Assembly (NCBI RefSeq): GCF_964656455.1
Contig: NC_135722.1
Coordinates: 109,684,234 to 109,748,233, forward strand
Source of the DNA: Halichoerus grypus
Lineage: Eukaryota > Chordata > Mammalia > Carnivora > Phocidae
Reading direction: 5' to 3'
Length of the DNA: 64,000 nt
In this document: positions 1-12,975 of the stretch, one piece after another
Layout: each line of letters starts with the position of its first letter
Numbering within the stretch: position 1 is the first letter of the stretch
Program-made: the position numbers and the translations under genes
Notes under the pieces: generated by a model
Told to the model about the DNA's origin: nothing
Databases searched by the model: none
What the model saw: the letters and a program-made list of their open reading frames with translations, nothing else

Positions 1-2019
1 TATCCACAAGTCCTTGTGGTTGCTTTTAGTATAAATGTGTATAATCAGTGGATATCATACTTTAAAAGTGTTGATGGGACAACACACATATCTATGAGAT
101 GATGCAAAACTGCCTGAAATTAACCAGTTTTGACATTCTCCACACACATTCACCCCTGACACATGAGTAATAGCGTGCGGTCCTCTCAGACAGGAAGGAT
201 GTGAGGCCTCCAGCCACCGGCCAGGCCAGCTCCAAAGTTAGTGATGTGGCAAGTCACTTTATTTAAGCTGACACTTTGGGTCCAACCGTCTTTGCAGCGT
301 GGATGTCCACTAGTTTCCTGACAGGACAAAGATAGAGTGAAAAGGTTTCAAATAAATGCAAAAGCCCCCTGTACCATGATAACATGGTCTGCCGGATATT
401 TCATTAATTATATGCATGATAGGTGATGTTTCTACAATGGCCTTTATAAAAGAGAGAATTTCCAGATTGTTGTTTATGTAACTTCTTCTATTCTAAACAG
501 CAGCTGAGTTAATTGATCGCCATGGTAATTAGCATGGCTAAAGCCCATCTGTCAATAGGATTTCATCGTATTCCAACCATGAAAATGAGAAACAAAGCCT
601 GATAAACAAAAGCTTTATTTTTAAAAAAAGCAAATAAAAGAGAAATCAACTCACATTCTGTTTTTCTCAGAAAAATTAAATTTAGCAGCCCAGATACAAG
701 GATTCTTTCTTAGACCATCTTAATGGCATCCAGTGCAGAGCATTTTCCTTCCTATTATTAGAAAGGTTTGGAGGTGTTGGTGTCTCTGTTCTGAGACTCC
801 CATGCCCGTCCTGCTCCATTATCATTCCCATTCCACTTACGAATATTCTTCACTCAGCTCATAAAATGTGCTCAATGACTGATAATGCTCTTGTTTACTC
901 ATGTATTGGTGAAATATTTCAGTGCTGCTTATGCACAGAACATAAGTAGTCTCTTTCTGGAGACTTCCAGAGCACAAGAACTAATCCGAGTAACTGCGTA
1001 CCCTGGCTTTCAAAATCAGAGACCCAATTTCTGATGTTGAAGAGAAAGAAGGTAGGATCATTGTTTGTTTTTTTTCTTTACAAGCTGTAAATGAAATGAA
1101 ACAGAAAGGTCTCAGGCAACCCTAACAAAACTGTTTTTGAGTCTTTTATTTTTCTGCATTTCCTTATTTATCTTCCAAACAACTTAAGGCACTATTAATT
1201 TTGAGCAAAGCCTTGGTTTTATTTTATGTTCTTACTGCAGTGTTTTTCATCGAGAATGGAGAGTTGTGCTGAACCCTTCGTGCCTGTGGCTGAGACACAG
1301 GACCAAATGTTCTAAGGATAACTCGTAAATTACTGCTTGTGCAACATGAAATAAACTGGCATTCAATTAAAATAGAAATGTGGAGTCCTGCCGTAGTCAT
1401 CGTTTCTGATATTAAAGTTGGGGTCCTAGACTATTTCTTTAGAGAAGTTTAGAGCAGACCGGATCATCAGCTCTTGAATTTTCAGCAGACCAACCTAATA
1501 ACAAACAGCAACAACCACAAGAAAACCAATGACCACTTCATGCAGGAGATGCGATTTGTGTGGTTGGGATGGACGTGAGGCACTCCTGTCCAGCAGTTGA
1601 CCTCAGGTCTCTCACCTTCTCTTTCATAGTCCTAGGTGAGATCATTCTTTATGGTATGGAATTTTTCATCTAAAATAACTAGGACGATCCTAGATACAAG
1701 AAACCTTAATTGGAGGGGGAGTAAATCATGCTATACTTTTAATAAAATAGGCTCTCAGTGAATCACTTCTTAAAAAGAAAGCTGTGTGTTCTGTTCCTTG
1801 AAACTATTGACTCATTCTGCCTCTGTGACTAAAAAGGTCAACAAAACACAGGCATCTTCAGAAACTAGTATCAAAAATTTAATCAAAATATGTTATTCTA
1901 TCCTTACGTGAAACAACAGTGTTTATAACTGCAATTCTGGAAGAACAGTCTCTCTCTCTCTCGCACGCACATGCACACACACGAACTGGCTAAGATACAC
2001 AGACTAGTGAGATAGAAAG
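1..2019. other. Repeat-poor intronic stretch
   Basis: No gene or interspersed repeat is recognised. A short pyrimidine/CA-rich microsatellite lies at about 1951-1984. The part near 470-610 contains a TAATTA core and an X-box-like palindrome and reads like conserved noncoding sequence, but this is only an impression. Confidence 0.4.
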
Positions 2020-2240
2020 CCTGTTGTTGCTTTGAAGTCATAAAAATAGGGTTTAAGTTCCCTGAATTTGTCACTTATTATCTGAATGCCCTTGGACAAA
2101 GCATTAAATTCTCTGAGCTTCATTATCCTCTTTTGTAAAACGGGGATGATGACAATAATCTGTTTTCCATAGGATTTCCATGTGGACTTAATGGATAATT
2201 TGAATTTGTCTTGTAAATAGAAGAACACTCTACCAAAGTC
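2020..2240 (+). repeat. MIR fragment
   Basis: The order of segments resembles a diverged MIR SINE in sense orientation: a 'cttggacaaa' segment, then 'ctctgagcttcattatcc', then 'gtaaaacggggatgat'. It is old and edges are approximate. The 168-codon reading frame on the opposite strand (2004-2510) overlaps it and is not credible as a gene. Confidence 0.6.
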
Positions 2241-3178
2241 CATTATTGTTTCCCCATATGAGTAGAAACAGTAATTAGCAACCTGGAGAAGTAAGAAGAG
2301 AGGATGGAATTTATAAATCCTGAAGGAAATATGTAGATTAATTTTAACCGCTTCTTGACTTGGATTGGATGCTGTTGTGTCTTGAGAGCTGTCCCTGCTC
2401 ACTTCAGCCTTGCGCTCTGAGCTGCCCAAAATAGTAGCAAGACCTGATTGCCAAATCTGTTTCAAAACCAGGAAGTAGGCTTCAAGGGTTGACCAAGCAA
2501 ATCCATTCATAGGACATTATGTCAACAGTTTATTCAGTGTCATTTTTAACCATCACAGTCTGCAAGGTGTTCTTGTAGGTTAAAGAAAGAAAACAACGAG
2601 GCCTGTGCTCATAAGGTGCTTATAGGATTATGAAGCAGACAGAACATAGTGCAAAGACAATCCATTCACCCTAATTAAGAGTGAAAAAGTGTTGCCGAGT
2701 AAATCAAGTTAGTAATACTTGTATGCAGCCCAACGGTTGAGGTGGATGCCATGAATATAAGTATCGTCTTTCCCATAAATTATGATTTAGAATCCCTGTT
2801 GTGGACAGTTACGTATTAGATGGGACAGTGAGAGGGCCTCATTCCATAGGTCACCTTCCTCAAAGGCCTTTTAAAAGAAAAAACAAAAAACACATTACGG
2901 AACTGAGGAAATCAAACCCTCAAAGTGGGTACCCAGAGTCATTTGGATGGCCCGCCTAACCATGAGGCCCGAGCTTGCAAACCTGGGGGACTTCTTGGCA
3001 CAATCGAGAGCAGCCATTTAAAAGTTCCCTTGAAGACCTGGCATGTTGACAGAGGTCATTGTCCTGTGGCTACTGGACAACAGATCTGATCTCCCTCCTA
3101 GCAGGACCTTCAAACCTTTTTGATGGTGCACCTCATTACTTTAAAAAAAAAAAGTTTGCTCACACTCCCAATGTCTAT
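2241..3178. other. Intronic sequence, nothing secure
   Basis: No gene is recognised. A weak L2-like antisense segment may lie near 2521-2660. The rest looks unique. Confidence 0.3.
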
Positions 3179-3193
3179 AAACTATTCTTTAAT

Positions 3194-3357
3194 GGGGTAT
3201 CTGGATGGTTCAGTTGGTTAAACGTCGACTCTTGATTTTGCCTCAGGTCACGATCTCAGGGTCCTGAGACCAAGCTCAGCAGGGAGTCTGCTCGAGATTC
3301 TCTCTCTTGCCCTCTGCCCCTCCCCTCCAAAATAAATAAATAAATCTTAAAAAAATA
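3194..3357 (+). mobile_element. Can-SINE (SINEC), sense
   Basis: A diverged tRNA-derived carnivore SINE. It has the tRNA-like head ('tcagttggttaa'), then 'gtcacgatctcagggtcctgag', a CT-rich body, and an (AAAT)n/AATCTTAA tail. Direct repeats near both ends (3180-3190 and 3358-3368, about 9 of 11 bases) are the likely target-site duplication. Its divergence makes it one of the older copies here. Confidence 0.88.
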
Positions 3358-3458
3358 AACTATTTTTAAATGGATCAGTTACAGTAAATACAAATAGAAT
3401 TTCTGTTCTTTTCCCCCCCTTGCTAATGGATCTAGAGGTGTTAGAATGTCACTTTTTT

Positions 3459-3806
3459 GGGGGGGGGGGCTTACATTTATTTATTTTTTTATTATGTTAA
3501 TCACCATACATTACATCATTAGTTTTTGATGTAGTGTTCCATGATTCATTGTTTGTGCATAACACCCAGTGCTCCATGTAGAACGTGCCCTCCTCAATAC
3601 CCATCACCAGGCTAACCCATCCTCCCACCTCCCTCCCCTCTAGAACCCTCAGTTTGTTTCTCAGAGTCCATCATCTCTCATGGTTCGTCTCCCCCTCCGA
3701 TTCCCCCCCTTCATTCTTTCCCTCCTGCTACCTTCTTCTTCTTCTTCTTCGTTTTTTAACATATACTGTATTATTTGTTTCAGAGGTGCAGGTCTGCGAT
3801 TCAGCA
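3459..3806 (-). mobile_element. L1 3' end, antisense
   Basis: Read on the minus strand, this is the 3' UTR of a carnivore-type L1. It contains an internal (GAA)n tract, the 'gactctgagaaacaaactgag' type segment, 'gagcactgggtgttatgcac', then 'taatgatgtaatgtatggtg' and an A/T-rich end. It is 5'-truncated. A 9 bp direct repeat (gtcactttt, 3448-3456 and 3807-3815) flanks it. The left end carries a T6-G11 run at 3453-3469. The 86-codon frame at 3585-3845 lies in this element and is not a gene. Confidence 0.85.
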
Positions 3807-3815
3807 GTCACTTTT

Positions 3816-6800
3816 GATCCTATTAGGAGACAACTCAGTCTCTGATGCCCTGACTCTATGGCCGAGGGCAGTTTCCTTTCAGGAAGGCATAGGTTAGGGT
3901 CAAACTAGGAGGGCGGGAGTCCAAGGGGAGCCTGGCCCTGAGCAGCACTGCCCAGAAGCTCACGTGGAACGGGGCATTTATGGCCAAGGCCTTTCCTAAT
4001 GCAGTCGTGTTTATGGGGTGCACGTCGAGAGCAGAGTGGGACAGCCTCGGGCACGGAGTGGGGAGCCAGCTCGGTGATGGGAGGGCCCGCAGGAGCACAC
4101 CCTCACCCCCCCACCAGGGTATGGCATATGGGACAGGAATGCACAGGACATCGAGGGCCTCTGTGGAGAGTCCACATAGGACCTGATGGGCAGTGAAAGG
4201 TTGGCTCCAAGAGAAAAGGGGCAAAGAAGAAAGATTCAGAAAGACTTCCCCTCTGCTTCCCAGTGGCTGGGCTCCAGTCCTTAGAGCTCTGCTGCATAAA
4301 CGCAGCTGGGATTCTGGGATGCTTGTGCTTGGGGAGCAGACACCATTGCTGACCCCACCGCTTCTCCCTGAGCCCGCATTTGTGTTCCTGTACGTGCTGT
4401 CGTCTTCCCATTTTCAGCGCCCGTGTGTCTTGGTTTCTCTGCACCTGGGGAGCTTGCTCAGTGCTCCTCAGCCTGGAAGTACAGAAACAACTCATAAGCA
4501 GCGAAAGATGAGAGTCGGGGGATGAACACCCCGCTTCTCCATGTTTCTGTGGGGTGGTTCTCAAGGATGTTCTCTGTGGTTCCTTGGAGGGGTTGAACTG
4601 TAGGTTCTCACAGCAATAATGTGCTAGATCTTCTTGCTTTATCTCAGTTTAGCCACCTTCTCACTGGTGCTCCCTGGAATGAGCTCCCGAATAAGGACTC
4701 CTGCACCCTCCTCTGGGTCTCAGTGTCAGCACCTGAAGAGAGACCATAAATGAATTTGGAGGAAGGGGAGTACCATATTTATTATTGTGTTACGGGTATT
4801 TTTTCTCAAATGATTTCTTCTGGAGTCTCAAATAATTCATGTCGATTTTACAAAAAGATAGTGGACTTCTACTTCACACCATCCAGTCAAAATCTTGGCA
4901 CCTGGCCCAGGGTTCAACGTGAGTGTAGCTTTTATTAATTCTACATGTTCTGTAACAGTGTTCTCAACTGTTGCTCTGAATTGGCTCATTCAGATTCCGA
5001 AGTGTCCTGTCAGTAAATCTCACAGTATTATGTATTTGGTAATTACAACATGTAATAAAATGTATCTGGAAGACGGTTTGACGTAAGTCTTAAGGCATGG
5101 ACTTTGGATATTCCAAGTTTCAGTTCCCTACTTTGAAACTTTTAGTGCTGTGCATCCATTTCTGTGTGTCTTAAAGAAGGCTCTCAATGTTGACATCCTG
5201 TTGGCTCTTGAGAAATCCACCTGGCATTGATTTGGGGCTTATTTTAAAGCATCAATCACATCACGATCCTCGGTAAAGGATGTGTTCCACATTCTGCTCA
5301 CAACTTCTTGAGATCAGCTCTTCAGTAGCGATGATACAGATTTGACACTTATATGTGCAAATTGGTAATTTGTATGCACATTTTTTGACAGGGGCCTTCT
5401 GTGTATCTCTCATTTTGTTGACAATATTAGCAAAACATTAGACACTGACTTTAGTATCAGTTATTTGTATGCAATTCAGTCGACTTATTGTGGTTCTTTG
5501 AAACAAAAGTTGTATTCTGTGGCCAATTTGTTTAACATGTGAAATATGAATACAATAACAGCATGAAAAGTCCTTGTGTTCCATTTTTCTTTGTATGATA
5601 TCGCCATGTGGAAATGTATTCTTAGGCGTATACTTGGAGATTTTAATCCTTTTGATTCACCTATGTTTATCATCCAAATTTATAGCCCAAGGTGAAAGCT
5701 ACTTCTTGACACTAAATGCCAAATTCTGTCTTGTGAGACCTTTTTGTTCACTAGGGTCTGAAAGGAAAGCCCCTCTTCACTCATATGTGATATGTTTTCC
5801 CTCATAGCCTTAGTTAATATGTCATATGTTTAAGTTTTTAAGAGTTGGTCAAAAGCAAAGATGTTGAAGACACTTTTGAGATCATATTAACACCAGCCAA
5901 AGCGTCCCAGCTTTGTGCACCTTTTTTCCTTAGGTTAGCGATGTTTGCATATTAAAATCTGGCTAATGTTAGAGATACAGGTTGTGGGAATTTCACTGTG
6001 AATTTGACTTTTAGATGTAACAGGGAAATAGTCTATAAGAGAATGTCTGCAGCAAATGTGAAAGTTGTAATAGGCATTTTTGCTAACCTGTGAAGTTCCA
6101 CTTGAGAGTTCACAGTGGCTATCCTACTAGCTTTTTGTTGGAAGAGAAATGCTGAGCATCTGTGTAGCAAATCTCCAGGCCACATTTACTTAACCTTTAT
6201 TCTGTGGCTACATAATTTGTCTCATGGAAAACATAGGTGACATTTCTGAACAGTGGATTGTCTTTACATGATATTAAGACTAGACATAAGGAGAAATTGC
6301 AAAGAATTTCTAAGAAATTCTAAATTACTAAGAATGGATCAAAAGCATCCTTTTTTCATGAAAAAGCAAGAACTGTTGATAAAAGAAGAGTCGATACCAT
6401 CTTTTTTACCCTTGTACTCAAAATCAACCCTTCTTAAATGTCGCTCGGTAGGTAGGGGCATTTCTAGAATGATTATATGAGTCTGTCTTCGGTGAATTGA
6501 GTGAGATGAAAGAAACTCTGCTTTAATTGCAAAAGGAAGCTTGAATCTTTTGAGACAAAGAGCTTCCTGAAAAAGAAAAGAAAAAAAAACAGAATGGCAG
6601 GCATTCTGTCTGAAATACATTGGAGCAAAGAAGTTTGCAGTTCAGAAAGATGTAAATAAAACACTGCTCAGAAGACATATTTTTGTTGCTCATCTTGCAG
6701 CTGTTATTTCCTAGAGATCCTGGTTATTTGATTATACCTTATTCCAGAAGATATTCAAGGTCATACTTGCGGCAGATTTTTGATTGTATACAAAGCTATA

Positions 6801-7967
6801 CAAAGTGGAACATTTCACCCTGGGGAGCCCCCCAAAATGGCTGCAGTCACGTTATTAAGTGAGCTGCCCTGGAGCTTGGCTCTGGTTGTTAAATCAAAGG
6901 TTTATGTGTGTGTGTTGTTACTGCGGGCTACAGTTGTTCCATAGTTTTCACTTCTGACCAACTGGAGGTACAAACCAATGGACCTTTGAAAAAATAAAAA
7001 AGTAAAAAAACAGTTCTTGCATTTTTATGTAGTTATTACCCAAATAGTATCCAGGGAACTTTAACAAAACAACAGTCCTGTGTACTTAGTGTGTGTGTGT
7101 GTACACACCTAAATTTAACTGTTTGTTAAGGTTCAGCTATACACACTGCATTTTGCCTTTTGGCCCTGTAAAAACAGAAACCAGGATAAAATATTGTTTC
7201 ACTTTTATTGTTGTAAATTTTAAGGTCAGATTTTTCTCCTTCCTCATTGTGTGGTTGGAACTGGAACTGGAGAGACTTATTTTGGAAGTTGACCTAGGAA
7301 GTAGGAGGGGTAAGAGTCGTTCTTTGTGCTGTAGAAAGTATGTGTTAGTGTAATGTCACACTCTAACCAGTAACTATGAAAACATTATTCTAGTACATCA
7401 ATTAAATTACAGCTGTCTCTCTGAGGTGTTGAGTCCAAATATCCAGTCTCAAACACTATCCTGTTGGGATCCATTAAGTCAGAACTCGACAGGAAGACAC
7501 AGAGAAGAGTAGCAAATCAGTTGGGTCCACACTGTGGAGTGAGAACTCTACTTTGACTGTGGCCTGACTATTTGAAGAAGACAAACTGAAGAGTGCAGTG
7601 TTATTCATGCCAGCCTGCATGCACTCTCTGTTCGGCATGAAATTCCTCCTCTTTCGTAAATGGTTAAATCTGTTCTATCCCAGTTTGAAATATTCCTCTT
7701 TCACTAACAAATTTCTGGTGTTTGTGTATTACATTCTGTTTTTGTTTTTCGCTACACTAACTGGGGAAGAAAATAAGGAAGGATGGTCTTGCCCGTGTAT
7801 CAGATCCCTAGCTGGGACTCTCCGCACTTTGTCCTTGCACTGCTCGTAGACCTGGTTACGGATACCTCGTCCACCATGCCTGGAGCCAGGGTGTGAGTGT
7901 AGCTGCGCTGACATTATCCCTCTCAGCAGCCCGCCTCACCTTGACTCTTGTAAGAGTCCCTGCATAC
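3816..7967. other. Intronic stretch with no recognised repeat or gene
   Basis: Mostly unique-looking sequence. 3840-4720 is comparatively GC-rich and gives several overlapping ORFs on both strands (68-153 codons). None has a recognisable domain, a splice context or a homologue I know. Short (GT)n tracts lie near 6904-6916 and 7089-7102. Confidence 0.45.
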
Positions 7968-7969
7968 CT

Positions 7970-8412
7970 GTATTAGTTAATTATTTGGAAGAATAAGCTG
8001 TGTAACAACCATCCCCAAACTAAGTGTCTTAAAGCAAGAATTACTTATTCTCGCTCATGTGTCTGGGGCCAAATGGAGTTTGATGGACCTAGACCAGGCT
8101 TGTGTGGTGTAGCCTGCTGCATTTGGTTGGATCTGCATCTGCTCTGTGTGTCTCTCCTCTTTGTTCTAACCGGCTACCCAGTACATGTGCTTCTGTGGCC
8201 ATTGTAGAAGCACAGGAGGGTTGAATAGAAACATAGGATGACTCCTAAAGTCTAGGCTCAGAATTGGTACATCAGCTCTTCTTCCTGCATTCTGTTGTCT
8301 CCATTGAGTCTTATTCCCAAACCCAGCATCAATAGGACAGGAAAATTGAAGAGATTGACTCTAGAGGGACTCCTAGAAAGTCATATGGCAAATAATGAAG
8401 TAAGTGGAACAA
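7970..8412 (+). repeat. Ancient dispersed repeat, family unnamed (copy 1)
   Basis: The start reads as 'gtgtaacaaccatccccaaact' followed by 'gtcttaaagcaagaattac'. The end reads 'cccagcatcaataggacagg' then 'agtcatatggcaaa'. The same order appears in a second diverged copy at about 54078-54428, so it is a dispersed element. I remember this as a common old mammalian repeat but cannot name the family with confidence. Confidence 0.6.
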
Positions 8413-8870
8413 TATGAACAATAATGAAATCGACCATAGCATGCACTCAAGACGATCCCAGTGCCCTTTCCTCTCTCAAAGCAATGCTGTGCAAGGAGTC
8501 TGTAGAATACTTCTCTAGCATTAGTAAGTCTCATGATTCAGTAGGTCGGACTGAGGAGAATCAATCCATTTCTAGTTTTTCCTAGACCACTGCCACTCAC
8601 ATGTAATCCATGGACCTGCTGTCAGTCCCAGAAATCCTTTATCAGTCCACAGTAAGATAAGAAATTTGCACCAAATGTAGATTAACTATGACCATAAGTG
8701 CACTGTTAGTTTACTAAAATTGTTTATTATAGCAAGAAATTTTTGGTGAAGGAAGCTATATTTTGATTTTCAGCCTGGCCCCTACTCCTCATGATGTAGC
8801 CAACAGGCACTTTAAGTAGTTTTACCCTACTTAATCCAATATTTCAATCCTTAATCCAATATTAAGGAAT

Positions 8871-8958
8871 GGATCCCTTAATCCAATATTTCAATCCTTT
8901 CACTAATTCTAGATGGATCCCTTAATCCAATATTTCAATCCTTTCACTAATTCTAGAT
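8871..8958. repeat. 44-bp tandem duplication
   Basis: A 44-bp unit starting GGATCCCTTAATCC is present twice in perfect tandem (8871-8914 and 8915-8958). Partial degenerate copies of its 'ttaatccaatatttcaatcc' core precede it at about 8830-8870. The identity of the two copies suggests a recent local duplication. Confidence 0.95.
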
Positions 8959-9839
8959 GATACAAAAATCCTCAGAACTGAAGGTAAAACATTATGAATT
9001 CAGTATCTTTATATTGGCGTTCACGGTCCTATTTGAAACTGTTCCATTAGTAGGACAGGTTCATGCAGGGAATAATGTAATATTAGGATAGATAGGAAAC
9101 TTGGCACTTGTGTAAAGGCCCATGAAAAATGGAATATAAAATATGACCATATCCTGCCCCGTACTCTTAAAATATAGTCATTTCCTTAGATTTAAATAGA
9201 AAAATATGTTTTCCATTGCCTTTTCAGCACACTTGAGAAACAATTCATTGTGTTGGCTGATGCGTACAAGGTACCTATCAAATTACAGCCGTGATAGAAT
9301 AGAGTAGTTATTTCGGTTATTAATACTTACCTGCTTTTGCATTCATATTATCTCATTCTTGTTAGATTGGAACATTTTTTCCATTTTTTATTTTCACTTA
9401 GGAGCCATCAATAAATTATCCGTAATGTCTTTGGCACGTTGAATGGATAAAATCAGGTCACACGTAACGCGGTTTATATTTTCAGTGTTTCATGTCGACA
9501 GTCACAGTCATGTCAAACTTATTAGAAAAAACTTAATGAAATAGCTCTGGGGCCTAACATTTCTAGAAATAGTCAAGGAAAGCCAAATACATTAAGTGTA
9601 TGTCTACATCTCTACGTTTTATTACATATGTTACTTCTACTCTCTGAAGCAATAAATCGGGCTAAGAAACTGCTGCCCCACATTCTCTGAACTCCTAAAA
9701 TGTTTGCTACGAGAATTCATTGTTCATTTAAACTCCTCTATGTTATTTTTCTGCATGTCTGCCTAATCAAGTGACATTCCTCTATGTCTGCTTTAGATTT
9801 TGTAAAGTATTTCTACTTTTTCTGAGGTGGGGGCCCTTC

Positions 9840-9960
9840 TCACGGTCCCACAGGAAAGTCAGTGTTATCACTATTTTGCAGGTGAAGAAAATGCCTCCTA
9901 CATTACCTGATTTTTCGCAAAGACACAGAGTTAGCAAGTGATACCAAACACTCCATTCAA
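9840..9960 (-). repeat. MIR-like fragment
   Basis: Weak similarity to the MIR core in antisense: 'cactattttgcaggtgaagaaa' then 'gacacagagttagcaagtg'. Edges and family are uncertain. Confidence 0.4.
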
Positions 9961-10228
9961 ATGCATTTTTTTTTTAAAAACTCGTGCATCTTAGCCCTTT
10001 CACAATAGGGGTGGCAGATAGAACATGGGGGTATCACCGTCTATCCCTGCTCCGTGCTCAGGACTGATAATAATTACACCTGGAGCTCTTTCCCCAGAGC
10101 ACCTGTGCAGTCTTAGAAACGGTCCCAGCGCACTGCTCTGAGGAAAGTCACATACGTGTTTGGAACTGGCATTCAGGATTAAATGTGTTTGATTTTCCAT
10201 CTCTGTACCTTGCTTTGTTAGGATTTAT

Positions 10229-10330
10229 GTTTTGTTTTGTTTTGTTTTTTGTATTTATGCCCCATAGCATCTGTCATTGTACTTTGTACAAAATAATAAA
10301 TGCTAAATAAATGTTCATGGTTTATGGTTA
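10229..10330 (+). repeat. (TTTTG)n and L2-like 3' end
   Basis: A (TTTTG)n microsatellite (about 10229-10250) is followed by 'gccccatagcatctgtcatt' and 'aataataaatgctaaataaatg', typical of an L2 3' end in sense. Confidence 0.5.
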
Positions 10331-10730
10331 AATGGGTACAAATCATAATGTGGTAGAATTTGGTTGATGACAAGGAAGAGTTTTTCTTTCATTATCACTG
10401 AATTGTTTATTTCTTATGTATTTCTGGGACTCATCTGGTGCTACCCATTGGAGACCCAAGGACGAATTCATTCACGGGGCAGAAAAGGGAGGCAGAGCAG
10501 ACAGATGTGTGAGGGCCGGGGGGATGGGAGGGACGTGTGACCTGGTACAGACATTGCTGTCTGTATGTCATCCCTGAGGAATGGGAGCCACGTGGGCACC
10601 CCCTGGATTGCCATTCACAGAGAACGGGGTGTCATGGGAGTTGGGCAGACCCCCCCCACAGCCCAGAAGGAGCACGTGTTGGGGGTTTGCCTGCAGGGTT
10701 TGTGAATCCTGTCTTCAAACCTGCACATGA

Positions 10731-10901
10731 GGAGCACTTGGGTGGCTTAGTCGGTTAAGCGTCCAACTCTTGGTCTGAGTTCCAGTCCTGATCCAGGGTC
10801 ATGAGTTCAAGCCCCGCATTGAGCTCCATGCTAGGTGTGGAACCTACTTGAAAAGAGAAGAGATGAGAAGAGAAGAGAAGAGAAGAAGAGGAAAGAAAAG
10901 A
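10731..10901 (+). mobile_element. Can-SINE, sense, with (GAGAA)n tail
   Basis: The head reads 'cacttgggtggcttagtcgg' then 'ttaagcgtccaactcttgg'. The CT-rich body is largely missing, and the tail is an AG-rich (GAGAA)n tract at 10851-10901. Imperfect flanking repeats (about 10717-10730 and 10902-10914) fit a target-site duplication. It is an older and possibly internally deleted copy. Confidence 0.8.
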
Positions 10902-11019
10902 AAACTACAAATGAACCAACTCAGTCAACAAATGGACTAATTGCTTAACCTCACCTGTACTGCCTCCTTACATGGCCATCCATAGATTTTTCTTGTGTTG
11001 AGAATATTCTAAATTTCAT

Positions 11020-11175
11020 TCCTTTGTTCAATATATATTGAAAGCCTTTTATTATCTCCCACTGGGTTCTGAAACAACAGTGAATGAGACCCAGTCTTTA
11101 TTTTCCAGAAGCTTCTGGTCTGGAAAATGGAGGACAGGAAGAGAGTGAGTGTTTCAGGCAAAGTCAATAAAAAAG
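11020..11175 (-). repeat. L2 fragment, antisense
   Basis: The segments 'caatatatattgaaagcc', 'actgggttctgaaacaacag' and 'gaatgagacccagtctttat' fit the antisense L2 3' region. It is diverged. Confidence 0.5.
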
Positions 11176-11299
11176 CACATGTTAAGTTTTCTGTCACAAA
11201 ATCTGACCCAAGAAATGTTATTTTCCACCCCCAACCCCACTTATCATATATCATCATAAGGTACTCTTGATTATTTTTTAATTAAAAAATCCTTCTGTA

Positions 11300-12960
11300 C
11301 AACAGTTATTCACCAGGGAGAACAGGAGCCGTCACTGTCCTAGTTTTCAAGTTTTTCTAGAGATTTAAATGTCAGTGACACACCTTTACAAAAGGGCCTG
11401 TTTAGCAAACACCAAGGATCCTATCAATAACACTTATAATGAATATGGTGCACTTCCTTCTGGGAGGCTCTCATCGGTATCGCCATAGAAGGCGTCCGCT
11501 CTTCCTCACGGAAATTAGCATCCTGGTCTATGTACGACGATAAAGATGTAGGCAGTGTCTCCTGAGTCAATGTTTATGAGACACACGTCAGGACCCACAG
11601 AGAACCCCACAGGCGAGAGAAAATATCAAGACTTCCACATTTTATTGCTTATTAAATCCATGTAAATCTGCGAGTAGAGGTCACATCTTCCTATCTGAGT
11701 CTCTGGCATTTATCTCTGTGTGTTGGATGCTTGACAGGAAAACTCCCGAAGAGATGTTAACAGGTAGTTCTAAGGACATAGGGACATCTGGGGGCTGAAA
11801 AAGAGAACTTTCCTTCACCAAATTCTAATATGACCGATATTTCTTAAGTGCCACTGCATGCCAACTGCAGAAGGAAAGATTTTCCTGCCAACCCCCCTTC
11901 ACCCCAGACAGCTTATACACACCCTTTTCAGAGTAAGGACCATGTTATATCCATTTTTTCATTCCCACAGTGGTTATGGGGCCCTGTCCATGTTGAAGGA
12001 GCGTGCACTCAGGAGACTTTGGCTGGATATATATTTCAAGCAGCCTTTTAAAGACCTTGGTAAAAACACAAACACACTTGTTGTGAACTCACTAGCATTG
12101 GTGGCCACTCCTCTTGCTTCCCTGGACCTCTTTTTCTTCCTCACAGAACCCTGGTGGGGGGACACAGGTTTCAGGAGAGGCTCAGCCTCCCCCAGCCCGG
12201 GAAGTATGTTGTGTGCGTCTGAGGGAAAGCCTGCCTACCGGAGGGCGTGAGGGTTCCAGAAAGGTTTCTGCTTTCTTAAAACGAGATTCATGTAGAAGAA
12301 AGCCGTTTCTTGGCCTCTGCATCCGACCCTGTGAGGAGGAACTCGCTGGAGCTTTTGTAACCCTCTGTCAGATTTTGACAACAGCCCACATGCCCAGCTA
12401 GCAGCGCAGAGAGGTGGGAGCCCGTGATGACATCTCAACATCTTGAGTGAACCCACCCTAAAAAATGTTCTATTCCAGACTTCCAGTCCGAGATGACACC
12501 TTTTCTTTATTGTCCAGCCATTTTTTTGTTCGTTCATCTGTTACTTGCAACCTAAATTCGCTTCTGGGATCCATGACTTGATCACAACGTGTGGCTCTGT
12601 GCAAATAAAGCAAAGGACCTCTCCCCGTGGGCAGAATTTCAGAAGGATTCTGTCAGCAGATATTGCTTGAGAGCTCTCTACTCTTCAAAAATTGATAAAT
12701 TGAGAGAGAACATATTTCTACAGAGATTTTTGGACTCTGTAGGACATGCATGGAATGAATAGTAAAAACCAGCTGGTATTCAGAGTAGTTTCCATGTGAG
12801 CTCTTTAAGTGCATGAGAGCATCATCTTTGGGTCCCTGTGTTTAACCAAAAGTGAAAATAGAAACAGAAATTCTGTGAATAGCTAAATTGAACGACCATG
12901 CAAAATGTACATGGTATCATAAGTTGGTGAAACATGACATTCTGAAGAATCTAATGCATA
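11300..12960. other. Intronic stretch, nothing recognised
   Basis: No repeat or gene is recognised. 11850-12400 gives overlapping frames on both strands (up to 130 codons) with no recognisable product, and I treat them as chance ORFs. Confidence 0.4.
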
Positions 12961-12975
12961 TTGATACACTGGTAC

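Noticed and set aside
2004..2510. 168-codon ORF on the minus strand
   Set aside because: It overlaps a MIR fragment and has no recognisable domain; the composition is like random translation.
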